A DNA stretch of 64,000 nt from Dyadobacter diqingensis. Its GTDB lineage: Bacteria; Bacteroidota; Bacteroidia; Cytophagales; Spirosomataceae. The stretch lies in assembly GCF_024220585.1 (NCBI RefSeq), contig NZ_JAMXKF010000005.1, positions 186,289-250,288 on the forward strand, written 5' to 3'. Shown one piece after another: positions 35,637 through 45,090 of the stretch. A program made the translations under genes and the position numbers. Numbering within the stretch: position 1 is the first letter of the stretch; each line of letters opens with the position of its first letter. The notes under the pieces are model-generated. The model saw nothing but the letters and a program-made list of their open reading frames with translations, searched no databases and was not told the origin of the DNA.

Positions 35637-36605
35637 ATGAACTTCTCAAAACAAAAAAGGTATAATAAATCGGTGGTCCTGCTGGGCTGTATTTTGTTTG
35701 CAGGATTTGTCGGTTTGCAGGCAACGAGCCCTGAAATTTCCAACCCTGCGATATCTGGTGCATTTAAGGGCCCTAAGGAAGTGACGAGCATCTTCGAGCG
35801 TGCCTGTTATGATTGTCATTCCAATGAGACCAACCTGAAATGGTACGATAAAATTGCCCCTTTTTCCTATGTCGTGGCTGCTGACGTGAAGGAGGCCAGA
35901 GATCGGTTTAACTTCTCCGAGTGGGACAGCATTTCCAAGGGAGATCAGGAAACCAAATTGTGGTACATGGTCAACATGATTGATGCCAGAAAAATGCCTT
36001 TGCCAACATACACGACAATCCATCCCGGTGCAAAAATTACAAAAGAGGAGCTTAGCATACTGAAAAATTATGTGATCGATCTGTCGCGGAAAAATCATGC
36101 TTTGGGTGACACCGCAAAAATAAAAACGGGAGGTGAGGAAGTTGTTAAAGTAGAAAAAGAGCGTGGGCATCAGGTTCCAACCTCCGTGAATGGTATCGCT
36201 TATTTTGACGATTACAAAAACTGGAAGGTGATAAGTTCTACCAATCGTTTTGACAACGGCACGATACGCCTCATTTATGGAAATGAAATTGCCGTAAACG
36301 CGATCAAAGAGAATAAGATTAAACCCTGGCCAAATGGTGCGGTGATCGTAAAAGTGGTTTGGAACAGCCAGCATGAAGACGCTGAGGGGAATGTAAAACC
36401 CGGCAACTTCAATAACGTTCAAATGATGATCAGAGACGATAAGAAATTCAAGGATACGGAAGGCTGGGGTTTTGCCAGATTTAACGGGCTTGGCCTGGAA
36501 CCGTATGGCAAAACAGTTTCGTTTGCAACTTCCTGCATCAATTGCCACCGTATGGTTCCTGAAAATGGATTTGTATTTGATATTCCAACTAAAAATAAAC
36601 TTTAA
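35637..36605 (+). CDS. Periplasmic di-haem protein: haem-binding domain plus cytochrome P460
   Basis: A 322-residue exported protein; the ATG at 35637 opens an N-terminal membrane/signal segment (SVVLLGCILFAGFVG). The first domain (about 35-150) has a c-type haem motif ACYDCHS and matches the Bacteroidota haem-binding domain. The second (about 175-320) matches cytochrome P460, with STNRFDNGTIRLIYGNE and the C-terminal haem motif CINCHR. P460 proteins act on hydroxylamine or nitric oxide. It starts a five-gene operon that ends with a two-component system. Enzyme activity is not proven; electron transfer or sensing are alternatives. Confidence 0.85.
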   Translation: MNFSKQKRYNKSVVLLGCILFAGFVGLQATSPEISNPAISGAFKGPKEVTSIFERACYDCHSNETNLKWYDKIAPFSYVVAADVKEARDRFNFSEWDSISKGDQETKLWYMVNMIDARKMPLPTYTTIHPGAKITKEELSILKNYVIDLSRKNHALGDTAKIKTGGEEVVKVEKERGHQVPTSVNGIAYFDDYKNWKVISSTNRFDNGTIRLIYGNEIAVNAIKENKIKPWPNGAVIVKVVWNSQHEDAEGNVKPGNFNNVQMMIRDDKKFKDTEGWGFARFNGLGLEPYGKTVSFATSCINCHRMVPENGFVFDIPTKNKL

Positions 36606-36624
36606 ACCATTAAAAATAAAATAC

Positions 36625-37422
36625 ATGAAAACGTTCATCATGATCTCTGTTGCTGTCAGCCTGGGTTTGGCGGCTTTAATTTTAACCTCCTTTGTTCAGT
36701 ACAATCACGAGGCCGGTCTGGAAAAAAATAACCGTGAAAAGGTGGCCGGGCCGGGTTTCGCGGTGGTGGAGCTCTTCACGTCGGAAGGATGTTCGAGCTG
36801 TCCGCCGGCCGACGAGCTGGTGGCGAAAGTGGAACAGGCCAATCCCGGTAAACCGGTTTATATCCTGGCCTTCCATGTCGATTACTGGGATAATCAGGGT
36901 TGGAAAGATGTGTTCAGCAAGGGAGATTTTACGACCCGGCAATACGAGTATGCCAGTTGGCTGAGAACTGAGACCGTTTATACGCCACAGATCGTTGTGA
37001 ATGGGGAAAAAGAGTTCGTCGGCTCTGACGAATCAAAACTGACGAACGCGATAACCTCCGGTTTACAATCGTCAGCTTCGGCAAAATTGGTTTTGGAAGC
37101 GAAACAGGGACAGAACAAACTGATCATTCAGTACCAGACAAACGGAGCTTCGAAAAGTACCGACCTGCAACTGGCCGTGGTACAAAAAGTGGCACGGACT
37201 ACTGTAAAACGCGGAGAAAATGCCGGTCGGGAACTTTCACACGTTCAGATCGTACACCAGATCCAGAGCCAGGCGGTAGGTAAGACAGGCACAGGAACTG
37301 CCGAGATCAGTCTTCCCGAGGGTTTTGATGCGAAGGGCTGGGAAATAATCGGTTTTCTTCAAAACAGAAATAGCGGTGAAATTCTGGCAGCAGCCAAACC
37401 TGATTTTAAGGAAAATATTTAA
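36625..37422 (+). CDS. DUF1223 thioredoxin-like exported protein
   Basis: A 265-residue exported protein; the ATG at 36625 opens a signal/anchor segment (MKTFIMISVAVSLGLAALI). The mature part matches DUF1223: VVELFTSEGCSSCPPADE with a CSSC thioredoxin-like site, then FHVDYWDNQGWKD and TPQIVVNGEKEFVG. Its function in this family is not established. It lies 19 bp after the P460 gene and 11 bp before the P460-like lipoprotein gene, so it probably handles thiols or haem maturation for that system; this is inference. Confidence 0.85.
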   Translation: MKTFIMISVAVSLGLAALILTSFVQYNHEAGLEKNNREKVAGPGFAVVELFTSEGCSSCPPADELVAKVEQANPGKPVYILAFHVDYWDNQGWKDVFSKGDFTTRQYEYASWLRTETVYTPQIVVNGEKEFVGSDESKLTNAITSGLQSSASAKLVLEAKQGQNKLIIQYQTNGASKSTDLQLAVVQKVARTTVKRGENAGRELSHVQIVHQIQSQAVGKTGTGTAEISLPEGFDAKGWEIIGFLQNRNSGEILAAAKPDFKENI

Positions 37423-37433
37423 ACCGAAAAGTG

Positions 37434-37922
37434 ATGAAACTGATGAAAACCGGAATCCTGTTTTTTATCGCTGCGTGCCTGATGTTATCAGCATGCAGCG
37501 ACTCAGCCAAGCCGACACTGGCCACCGAAACGATTTTTGAAGCGAAAGGACTGCACGTGATCACATCAAATTTTAACAAGAAACGTGGCACAATGTCAAC
37601 GCTTTACGGCAATGAGGCTGCGCTTGAAGCGGCGAGGGACGGAAGCGGCCAGCACGTACCAGGCGAGGTTTTTACGCTGGTGACCTGGGCGCAGGAAGCC
37701 AATCCGTTTTGGTTCGGCGGAAACATCAACGGGGCCAGACAAACGGTCGAAACAGTCCGTGTGTCGCCCGCTGACAAGGATAATGTCCGGGCGGACTATG
37801 AAGTAGAAACGGACGGTGAGAACGTTTTGGAAAAAGTTAATTTTGACAAACAGGAAAGGATAAATTTTATCTTTGATCAAAAAGCGTCCGTTTTCCCATC
37901 TGTAAAAGCAAATGCGTTATGA
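37434..37922 (+). CDS. P460-like lipoprotein without haem motif
   Basis: A 162-residue lipoprotein; the ATG at 37434 is preferred to a GTG one codon earlier. The lipobox is LMLSAC with a Cys near residue 21. The mature domain aligns with the P460 domain two genes upstream: ITSNFNKKRGTMSTLYGNEAAL against STNRFDNGTIRLIYGNEIAV, then GEVFTLVTWAQE against GAVIVKVVWNSQ. The CxxCH haem motif at the end of P460 is missing, so it is probably haem-free. It may bind a ligand or act as a sensor partner. Its stop overlaps the kinase start by ATGA. Confidence 0.78.
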   Translation: MKLMKTGILFFIAACLMLSACSDSAKPTLATETIFEAKGLHVITSNFNKKRGTMSTLYGNEAALEAARDGSGQHVPGEVFTLVTWAQEANPFWFGGNINGARQTVETVRVSPADKDNVRADYEVETDGENVLEKVNFDKQERINFIFDQKASVFPSVKANAL

Positions 37923-38938
37923 GTAAAATAATTTTTAAAGTTTCAGCCGTGGTGATCTGGTTAAGCTCTGTTGTGCTGGGCGTGCTGACCACCGTACCCA
38001 AAATAGCAGAGAAACATTTCAGTGCTTTCGACGCCGTTGCTGATGCTTTGATCACCTCCACATTTACGCTTTTTGTCTGGTATTTTAATATTTATTCGTT
38101 GCCCAAGTTTTCAAAAAGGCATTCTGCGACGGGGTTTTCTTTCCCGCTTTTGATCCGCAGTCTGACCCTCGGCATTATCCTGATGTTTTTGATGGTCGGG
38201 CTACGCGAATTTGTAAGACCGATGCCCAACTTTGGGCCAGTCATGCTGATGTTTGAAGTGCGCGGAATATTGATTACCCTCGTCTTTTACATGCTTTTAA
38301 ATCTGTTATACCAGACGCATCAGAACCAGCAGGTAACGCTGGAACTGGAACGGACGAAGGCCGATAATCTGGGTGCCCAGTATGAGCTGCTCAAACAGCA
38401 GGTAAACCCGCATTTTTTGTTTAACAGCCTGAATACGTTGAAATCCATGGTGGAGCTGGACGATAAGAACAGCGTGGATTTTATCCTGAAACTATCCGAT
38501 TTTTATCGTTTTACGCTGGAAAACAGGAAAATGGATGTTATTCCTTTGTCGGAGGAAATCGAGATTCTGGACGCGTACATGTTTCTTTTGAAAGCAAGAT
38601 TTGAAGAAGGGATTGATATTGAATATAAAATTGAAAGAGGGCATTACAATACTTTTATTCCGCCCTTTACGCTCCAGTTACTGGTGGAGAACTGCATCAA
38701 ACACAATGTCGTTTCTTTGGATTATCCGCTGAATATTGTTTTGTATTCCGAAGGTGACAGGCTTGTAGTGGAGAACCGGTTACAGCTTAAAAAGAACCCG
38801 GGCAGATCTACCGAAATGGGCCTTGATAATATCAACCGGCGCTACCTGCATTTGCTGGACAAAAAAATAGATATAGAAACAGATCAGGACTTTTTTAGAG
38901 TAAAACTTCCGTTAATTCATGAATATACTAATCATTGA
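37919..38938 (+). CDS. LytS/YehU-type sensor histidine kinase
   Basis: A 339-residue kinase. Four hydrophobic segments lie in the first 140 residues (about 5-22, 39-58, 74-95, 106-130). The phosphoacceptor block QVNPHFLFNSLNTLKSM marks the His_kinase (PF06580) family, followed by a compact ATPase domain with VENCIKHN and GLDNINRRY. It overlaps the P460-like lipoprotein gene by 4 bp and the response regulator gene by 20 bp, indicating translational coupling. It most likely senses a signal linked to the periplasmic haem proteins of this operon. Confidence 0.9.
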   Translation: MSKIIFKVSAVVIWLSSVVLGVLTTVPKIAEKHFSAFDAVADALITSTFTLFVWYFNIYSLPKFSKRHSATGFSFPLLIRSLTLGIILMFLMVGLREFVRPMPNFGPVMLMFEVRGILITLVFYMLLNLLYQTHQNQQVTLELERTKADNLGAQYELLKQQVNPHFLFNSLNTLKSMVELDDKNSVDFILKLSDFYRFTLENRKMDVIPLSEEIEILDAYMFLLKARFEEGIDIEYKIERGHYNTFIPPFTLQLLVENCIKHNVVSLDYPLNIVLYSEGDRLVVENRLQLKKNPGRSTEMGLDNINRRYLHLLDKKIDIETDQDFFRVKLPLIHEYTNH

Positions 38939-39686
38939 GGATGAGATCAAAACAGCCAAATCGCTGGCTCAGATCATCACTTCCATCAGAACAGATGCTA
39001 AAATCGTGGCAACCATACAAAGCGTAGAAAGGGCAGTTTCATTTTTGACCGAGAATCCGCAGCCGGATCTGATATTTATGGATATCCAGTTGTCCGACGG
39101 GCTGTGTTTCGAGATCTTTGAATCGGTCAAGGTCATTCCGCCGATCATTTTTTGCACCGCATACGACAACTACGCTATTGAAGCTTTCAAAGCCAACGGT
39201 ATCGATTATCTGTTAAAACCATTTAAAAAGGAACATATTGAATCGGCGCTCGACAAACTGAGTAATCTGCGGTCTTATTTTTCCACAGAAAAACCGTTGG
39301 TGCCGGATCTGGAAATGTTATTGAAAAGGCTTGGTGAGCCTGATGGAAAGAAGAGCTTCCTGGTTTTCAAACAGAATAAATACCTGACCGTGAAAACGGA
39401 GAATATTGCGTTTTTCTACATACACAACGAAACGACCTGCATCATGACCTTTGACCATCATGAGTATTCGATTTCACAGCCGCTGGAAGAGGTGCAGGGC
39501 ATCGTACCGGCCAGTCAGTTTTACAGGCTTAACCGTCAGTACCTGGTCAATTTTGATGCGATCAAGGAAGTGGAACATTACTTTTCCAGAAAGCTGTTTG
39601 TCAAACTGACTATTCCTTCGCCGGATAAACTGCTCATCGGAAAGGAAAAGGTCAGCAGTTTTTTAAACTGGCTGGAAAGCAGGTAG
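38919..39686 (+). CDS. LytTR-type response regulator
   Basis: A 255-residue response regulator. The receiver domain has Asp55 in DLIFMDIQLSDG as phosphorylation site, Thr in FCTAYD and Lys in LLKPFKK. The LytTR DNA-binding domain spans about 150-250 (FKQNKYLTVKTENIAFF onwards, with FYRLNRQYLVN). It is the last gene of the P460 operon and overlaps its kinase gene. LytTR regulators bind paired direct repeats; none was identified here by eye. Confidence 0.92.
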   Translation: MNILIIEDEIKTAKSLAQIITSIRTDAKIVATIQSVERAVSFLTENPQPDLIFMDIQLSDGLCFEIFESVKVIPPIIFCTAYDNYAIEAFKANGIDYLLKPFKKEHIESALDKLSNLRSYFSTEKPLVPDLEMLLKRLGEPDGKKSFLVFKQNKYLTVKTENIAFFYIHNETTCIMTFDHHEYSISQPLEEVQGIVPASQFYRLNRQYLVNFDAIKEVEHYFSRKLFVKLTIPSPDKLLIGKEKVSSFLNWLESR

Positions 39687-39880
39687 AATTGGGTATCCTG
39701 AGGAACCAGTTGCAGAGGTGAAATTGGCCTGAAACAGGGTCTGGGATAACTTTTTGGCAGACTTCGGGAGGTGATCAATCTTTGTGCAAAATAAAATCCT
39801 AAAAAATATTCGAATCGTAGTTTTTTATTTGCATAAAAGTTATCTTTATAGTAACCAAATTATTACCAAATCTGAAAAGA

Positions 39881-39888
39881 GAAAGGAG
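39881..39888 (+). promoter_or_regulatory. Shine-Dalgarno site that sets the CBS-protein start
   Basis: GAAAGGAG ends 6 bases ahead of the ATG at 39895. It is one of the few strong sites in this window and favours that start over an upstream extension to 39784. Confidence 0.7.
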
Positions 39889-39894
39889 CTAATT

Positions 39895-40326
39895 ATGGGA
39901 AAAGTCAGAAATATTCTGGAAACAAAAAAGACAGCGCCTGTATCCATTCATCCGGATAACACTGTTTTTGAAGCCCTGGAACTGATGTTCGAAAAAAACA
40001 TCGGAGCGCTTTTGGTAATGGAACAAAAGAGGTTTATCGGTATCTTCACAGAAAGAGATTACGCGCGAAAAGTTATCCTGAGAGGTAAGGCCTCCAAAGA
40101 GATCATGATCAGAGAAATCATGACAGAGCACCCTGTTACGGTATCCTCGGATACGTCCATCGAAGATTGTATGGCATTGATGACTGATAAATTTATCAGG
40201 CATCTTCCCGTTGTGGACGATGAAGAGCTTATCGGCATAATTTCCATTGGTGACGTGGTGAAATACATTATTGAAGACCAGCAGTTTATCATTGGAAACC
40301 TGAAACATTACATCACGGGGATTTAA
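39895..40326 (+). CDS. CBS-domain pair protein
   Basis: A 143-residue protein made of two CBS domains, about residues 8-65 (VSIHPDNTVFEALELMFEKNIGALLV) and 75-130 (EHPVTVSSDTSIEDCMALMTDKFIRHLPVVDDEELIGIISIGDVVKYII). Such stand-alone pairs usually bind AMP, ATP or NADH-like nucleotides and regulate other proteins. It lies about 90 bp upstream of the complex I operon on the same strand, which hints at, but does not prove, a link to redox or energy state. Confidence 0.88.
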   Translation: MGKVRNILETKKTAPVSIHPDNTVFEALELMFEKNIGALLVMEQKRFIGIFTERDYARKVILRGKASKEIMIREIMTEHPVTVSSDTSIEDCMALMTDKFIRHLPVVDDEELIGIISIGDVVKYIIEDQQFIIGNLKHYITGI

Positions 40327-40418
40327 CCCGTTTGAGTCTTGTCTGTATTAAATTTCAGAGTAGTACCCATTAAGAAAGGGCAGTTTTTGACTGACAACGT
40401 TTTTTAATAAAGTGGGTT

Positions 40419-40856
40419 ATGAATGAATTAAATACATCGGATACGCCAGGCTGGCCCTTTTGGGTTTACACCCTGTTGGTATTTAGCCTGCTGACACTGA
40501 TCATTTCGCTTTCTTATTTTCTTGGACAACGTCATCAGGACCGTGCGACCGCTCAGCCTTACGAATCCGGCATTCTGGAAACCGGCTCGGCAAGGCTGCG
40601 GTTCTCAGCTCAGTTTTATCTGGTTGCGATGATGTTCGTCATCTTTGATATCGAGGTGGTATTTATTGTTTTGTGGGCGCTGGCGTTCAAGGAACTGGGA
40701 TGGCCTGGTTATCTTGGAATCACCGTTTTTATCGGACTTCTTTTTGCGGTACTGATCTACGAATGGAGTGTAGGCGCACTGGATTTTGGCCCTGACGGCA
40801 AAAAGATTTTGAAAGCCTACCGAAAAAACCTTCCTTTAAAGAAACCTGTCATATGA
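40419..40856 (+). CDS. nuoA: NADH-quinone oxidoreductase subunit A
   Basis: A 145-residue membrane subunit with three transmembrane helices (about 14-36, 67-90, 97-117) and the conserved loop [33 protein letters not shown] shortened here to its key parts: PYESG and FDIEVVF. It sits at the quinone-site junction of complex I. First gene of a 13-gene operon with no internal terminator. Its stop overlaps the nuoB start by ATGA. Confidence 0.95.
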   Translation: MNELNTSDTPGWPFWVYTLLVFSLLTLIISLSYFLGQRHQDRATAQPYESGILETGSARLRFSAQFYLVAMMFVIFDIEVVFIVLWALAFKELGWPGYLGITVFIGLLFAVLIYEWSVGALDFGPDGKKILKAYRKNLPLKKPVI

Positions 40857-41491
40857 AATGGTGGCTGAGTAGTCCTTCAGAGCCCGCCAACGCGGTAAAA
40901 GGTACGGGTTCTTTTGAAGAATCGGTGCAGCAAAGTGTAATGCTCACAACGGTCCAGGATTTGCTGGCATGGGGGCGTAAAAACTCCATGTGGCCTTTCC
41001 ACTTCGGGTTGTCGTGCTGTTTTGTAGAAATGGCTACGAGCCTTACCAGTAAATATGATGTCGCTCGTTTTGGAGCGGAAGTGATCAGGGGAACACCGCG
41101 TGAGGCAGACGTGATGGTGATCGCAGGTACCGTTTTTGTGAAAATGGCACCGATTATCAAAAGGCTGCATGAGCAGATGATGGAACCCAAGTGGGTGATA
41201 TCCATGGGCTCCTGCGCCAACTCGGGTGGGATGTATGACATTTACAGCGTGGTACAGGGTGTCGATAAATTTTTGCCGGTGGATGTGTATGTCCCCGGTT
41301 GTCCACCCAGACCCGATGCATTTATGCAGGGATTAACGCTTCTGGCCGACTCGGTTGGGAAGGAGCAGCGGCCGTTGAGCTGGGCCATTGGCCCGCAAGG
41401 GGTTATCAAACCCGGGCAGTTGGTGATGAGGGAAGAGAAAAGAGAAGAAAGGAAAAAGATGATTGATTTTCGTACTCCTGACAGTGTTTGA
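40853..41491 (+). CDS. nuoB: NADH-quinone oxidoreductase subunit B
   Basis: A 212-residue peripheral subunit that carries the terminal 4Fe-4S cluster N2, which reduces quinone. Cluster cysteines are the tandem pair in [10 protein letters not shown], one in [12 protein letters not shown], and one in [10 protein letters not shown]. The basic C-terminal tail after residue 185 is poorly conserved. A 51-bp gap separates it from nuoCD, the largest in the operon. Confidence 0.95.
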   Translation: MKWWLSSPSEPANAVKGTGSFEESVQQSVMLTTVQDLLAWGRKNSMWPFHFGLSCCFVEMATSLTSKYDVARFGAEVIRGTPREADVMVIAGTVFVKMAPIIKRLHEQMMEPKWVISMGSCANSGGMYDIYSVVQGVDKFLPVDVYVPGCPPRPDAFMQGLTLLADSVGKEQRPLSWAIGPQGVIKPGQLVMREEKREERKKMIDFRTPDSV

Positions 41492-41542
41492 AAGACTCAG
41501 AAGTACGTTAGCGTGCGGTTGACAAACTAAAACCTCAAGAGC

Positions 41543-43297
41543 ATGAATGAATATTCAGGCTTGGAAAATGAACTGATCTCCGTTTTTGGAGAATCCGCCC
41601 TTGCTCAACAATCAGCAACTGATGAGGTAATAACCCTATGGGTAAAAAAGGATAATATCGTCAAAGTTCTCACGTATCTGAAACAAACAGCACATCATCC
41701 TTTTGGCATGTTGTTTGATCTTTCCGCCATTGATGAGCGAAACAGGGCCAAGACCAAATCAAACGGTGTTATCTCGCCTGATTTTACGATTGTATACCAT
41801 CTGTTCTCCTTTGAAAGCAATTGTTTTGTCAGGCTTAAAGTTGCTTTGCATGGCGAGTTCCCCAGCATTGCTTCCATTTCTGATTTGTGGAAAAATGCAA
41901 ACTGGTATGAAAGGGAAGTTTATGATATGTTCGGGATCCGGTTTGAAGGCCATCCTAATCTTAGACGTATATTGATGCCGTTAACTTGGATAGGGCACCC
42001 TTTGAGAAAAGAACATCCGGCGCGGGCAACCGAAATGGACCCATTCCGGTTATGGGACGAAAAGCAGGACCGGGAACAGGAAGCACTGCAATTTAAACCG
42101 GAAGAATGGGGTTTAAAAAGACACAGCGAAGATGCTGATTTCATGTTCCTGAACCTCGGGCCGCAGCACCCGGGCACACATGGTGTGCTGAGAATTATCC
42201 TTCAGCTGGATGGAGAAGATATTGTGGATGCTGTACCGGATATTGGTTTTCACCACCGGGGCGCTGAGAAAATGGGTGAACGGCAGTCGTGGCACACGTA
42301 CATACCCTACACCGACCGGGTGGATTATCTTGGCGGCGTGATGAATAACCTTGCCTATTTGCTGGCTGTGGAAAAACTGGCCGGGATTAAGGTGCCTGAA
42401 CGCGTGGAGGTAATTCGTGTCATGCTTTGCGAGTTCTTCCGCATTGCCAGCCATCTGGTGTGGTATGGCACCTTCGCACAGGACCTTGGACAGCTTTCTC
42501 CCGTATTTTACATGTTTACCGACCGTGAAAAGATCTTCGATATCGTGGAAGCGATATGTGGCGCGCGTATGCATCCCAACTGGTTTCGTATCGGTGGCGT
42601 TGCGCAGGATTTGCCCGCCGGGTGGGATAAACTGGTTCGTAGCTTTATTGATCACTTCCCGAAACGGCTTAGGGAATACCACCGGATGGTGATGCAAAAC
42701 AGCATTTTTAAAGCGCGTACGGTGGGGATCGGTATTTACACTTTGGAAGAAGCCATTGAATGGGGCGTAACTGGCCCCGGTCTGAGAGCCTGTGATTTTG
42801 CCTGGGATTTTAGAAAAAAGCAGCCTTATTCAGGATACGAAAACTTTGATTTTGACATTCCGACCGCTAAAAACGGAGACTGTTATGATCGCGCCGTTGT
42901 GCGGGTTGAAGAGATGTGGCAAAGCCTCCGGATTATTGAACAGTGCCTGAACAATATGCCGGAGGGACCTTACAAATCTGATCACCCGCTGACAACGCCA
43001 CCCATTAAGAAAAACACGATGAAAGATATTGAAACCCTGATCACCCACTTTCTGAACGTGAGCTGGGGACCCGTGATTCCGGCGGGAGAGGCCATGAGCT
43101 GCATTGAAGCAACCAAGGGTGCCAACAGTTATTATCTGACGAGTGACGGTAACACATCGGCATATCGTGTGCGGATACGGACTCCGTCATTTCCGCACAT
43201 GCAAATGCTGCCGTATATCAGCAAAGGTTACACGGTCGCCGACTTGTTATCTATTCTGGGAAGTATGGATTATGTTTTGGCGGATATTGACAGGTAA
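41543..43297 (+). CDS. nuoCD: Fused NADH-quinone oxidoreductase subunits C and D
   Basis: A 584-residue fusion. The NuoC part covers about residues 1-180, with [14 protein letters not shown] and the signature [12 protein letters not shown] (E-R-E-x-x-D-x-[FY]-G). A short linker ([15 protein letters not shown] region) leads into NuoD, about 195-584, with [15 protein letters not shown] and the quinone-pocket [15 protein letters not shown], ending in the usual VLADIDR. The two subunits are also fused in enterobacteria, while many Bacteroidota encode them separately. It sits at the quinone-binding site. Confidence 0.95.
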   Translation: MNEYSGLENELISVFGESALAQQSATDEVITLWVKKDNIVKVLTYLKQTAHHPFGMLFDLSAIDERNRAKTKSNGVISPDFTIVYHLFSFESNCFVRLKVALHGEFPSIASISDLWKNANWYEREVYDMFGIRFEGHPNLRRILMPLTWIGHPLRKEHPARATEMDPFRLWDEKQDREQEALQFKPEEWGLKRHSEDADFMFLNLGPQHPGTHGVLRIILQLDGEDIVDAVPDIGFHHRGAEKMGERQSWHTYIPYTDRVDYLGGVMNNLAYLLAVEKLAGIKVPERVEVIRVMLCEFFRIASHLVWYGTFAQDLGQLSPVFYMFTDREKIFDIVEAICGARMHPNWFRIGGVAQDLPAGWDKLVRSFIDHFPKRLREYHRMVMQNSIFKARTVGIGIYTLEEAIEWGVTGPGLRACDFAWDFRKKQPYSGYENFDFDIPTAKNGDCYDRAVVRVEEMWQSLRIIEQCLNNMPEGPYKSDHPLTTPPIKKNTMKDIETLITHFLNVSWGPVIPAGEAMSCIEATKGANSYYLTSDGNTSAYRVRIRTPSFPHMQMLPYISKGYTVADLLSILGSMDYVLADIDR

Positions 43298-43331
43298 AGA
43301 TGTTTGGGTTAGACTATGATTCGTAATAATT

Positions 43332-43796
43332 ATGCTGACAGCAGAAGAAATAACGGAGATAGATCATGAGATCGCACTGGTTCCGCTGCGCAGGGCGGCC
43401 TGCATAGAGGCTCTGAAAATTGTCCAGCAGCACCGTGGGTGGATTTCGGACGAGAGCCTGAGAGCCATTGCAGACTATATGCAGATGTCACCGGAGGAAC
43501 TGGACAGTGTAGCGACATTTTATAATCTGGTTTTTCGCAAACCGGTTGGCAGAAACATCATTTTGCTTTGTGACAGTATCACCTGTTATGTCATGGGGTA
43601 TGACAAACTCTATGAACATCTGAGGGGCAAACTGCAAATCAGCTTTGGAGAAACCACTGCCGACGGCCGGTTTACGCTTTTGCCTAATGCCTGCCTCGGT
43701 ACCTGCGACCATGCACCGGCACTGATGGTCAATAACGAATTATATCGTAACGTGACCCGTGATGATCTGGATGGAATTTTAGACGGATATAAATAA
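43332..43796 (+). CDS. nuoE: NADH-quinone oxidoreductase subunit E
   Basis: A 154-residue subunit with the thioredoxin-like 2Fe-2S (N1a) domain. Cluster cysteines are in LLCDSITCYVMG (C-x4-C) and NACLGTCDHAPA (C-x3-C). It belongs to the NADH-oxidising module with NuoF and NuoG. It starts 34 bp after nuoCD and ends 4 bp before nuoF. Confidence 0.95.
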   Translation: MLTAEEITEIDHEIALVPLRRAACIEALKIVQQHRGWISDESLRAIADYMQMSPEELDSVATFYNLVFRKPVGRNIILLCDSITCYVMGYDKLYEHLRGKLQISFGETTADGRFTLLPNACLGTCDHAPALMVNNELYRNVTRDDLDGILDGYK

Positions 43797-43800
43797 TGCC

Positions 43801-45090
43801 ATGGAAACGCCGCTCACCCAACATATCAGCTCCTCGCGACCGCCGCTTAATCTGAGAGATTATGAGCAGGTGGGAGGATATCAGGCTTTGCGCAAGGTAT
43901 TAAAGTCGATGAATCCGTCAGAGGTAACGAAAACGGTACAGGAATCTGATCTGAAAGGCAGGGGAGGCGCGGGATTTAATACCGGCATGAAATGGAGCTT
44001 TGTCCCCATGAACGACGGCGAAACAACAAAATATCTGATTGCTAACGCAGACGAAATGGAACCCGGCACTTTCAAGGACCGCCTGCTGCTGGAAGGGAAC
44101 CCACATCAGCTGATTGAAGGTATGATCATCTCTGCGTTCGCAATTCAGGCGAATATCTCGTACATCTTTTTGCGTTGGGCGTATAAAAAAGCGGCCAGGC
44201 TTGTCAGGCATGCCATGGATGAAGCTTACGCCGCGGGGTATCTCGGCAGGAACATCCTTAACAGCGGATACAATCTTGAAATGTATTTGCATACCGGCGT
44301 GGGAAGATACATATGCGGCGAAGAAACCGCGCTTCTGAACGCGCTGGAAGGAAAAAGGGCTACGCCGAGAACGAAACCGCCATTTCCGCAGGTAAGCGGG
44401 TTATTTGGTAAACCTACGATTGTCAATAATGTGGAAACGCTTTGCAATATTCCGCATATCGTCAACAACGGTGCTGACTGGTTTAAGGCTTTGAGCCCCG
44501 GAAGTGACGCCGGTACGAAACTTTACGGAGTCAGTGGCCGTGTTAATAATCCGGGACTGTGGGAGTTGCCGATGGGAACGACGATGAGAGAATTGATCGA
44601 GGAGCGCGCCGGGGGAATGAAAGAGGGATACCAATTCCGGGGCGCCTTACCGGGTGGCGCCTCCACTGATTTTCTGGTTGAGCAGCATTTTGATATCAAA
44701 ATGGACTACAAGTCGGTCGCCGCAGCCGGCAGCCGGCTGGGAACCGGTACGATGATCGTGCTGGACGACCGTACCTGTCCCGTTGGTTTTGTCCATAATC
44801 TGGAACATTTTTTCGCACAGGAATCCTGCGGCTGGTGTACCCCATGCCGGGAGGGATTGCCCTGGACAGAGAAGATATTGTTATCCCTGGAAAAAGGGCA
44901 GGGCAGGCCGGAAGACTTGAAACTGCTTGCCATACATACGCAGTTTCTGGGTCCGGGTAATACGTTTTGTGCCCTGGCACCCGGAGCCATGGAGCCGCTG
45001 CAAAGTGCCCTGAAATATTTCAGGGAAGATTTCGAAAGGCATATCAACGAAAAAAAATGCCCCTGGGTAAACAATCATGGCACACATTAA
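43801..45090 (+). CDS. nuoF: NADH-quinone oxidoreductase subunit F (NADH/FMN-binding)
   Basis: A 429-residue subunit that binds NADH, FMN and 4Fe-4S cluster N3. NADH/FMN motif GRGGAGFNTGMKW, FMN-region YICGEETALLNALEG, and cluster cysteines in ESCGWCTPCREG with a fourth in NTFCALAP. This is where electrons from NADH enter complex I. It overlaps the start of nuoG by 14 bp. Confidence 0.95.
   Translation: METPLTQHISSSRPPLNLRDYEQVGGYQALRKVLKSMNPSEVTKTVQESDLKGRGGAGFNTGMKWSFVPMNDGETTKYLIANADEMEPGTFKDRLLLEGNPHQLIEGMIISAFAIQANISYIFLRWAYKKAARLVRHAMDEAYAAGYLGRNILNSGYNLEMYLHTGVGRYICGEETALLNALEGKRATPRTKPPFPQVSGLFGKPTIVNNVETLCNIPHIVNNGADWFKALSPGSDAGTKLYGVSGRVNNPGLWELPMGTTMRELIEERAGGMKEGYQFRGALPGGASTDFLVEQHFDIKMDYKSVAAAGSRLGTGTMIVLDDRTCPVGFVHNLEHFFAQESCGWCTPCREGLPWTEKILLSLEKGQGRPEDLKLLAIHTQFLGPGNTFCALAPGAMEPLQSALKYFREDFERHINEKKCPWVNNHGTH

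Noticed and set aside
35646..36641. A 331-codon reading frame on the minus strand
   Set aside because: It is antisense to the P460 gene, whose haem motifs and signal segment are clear.
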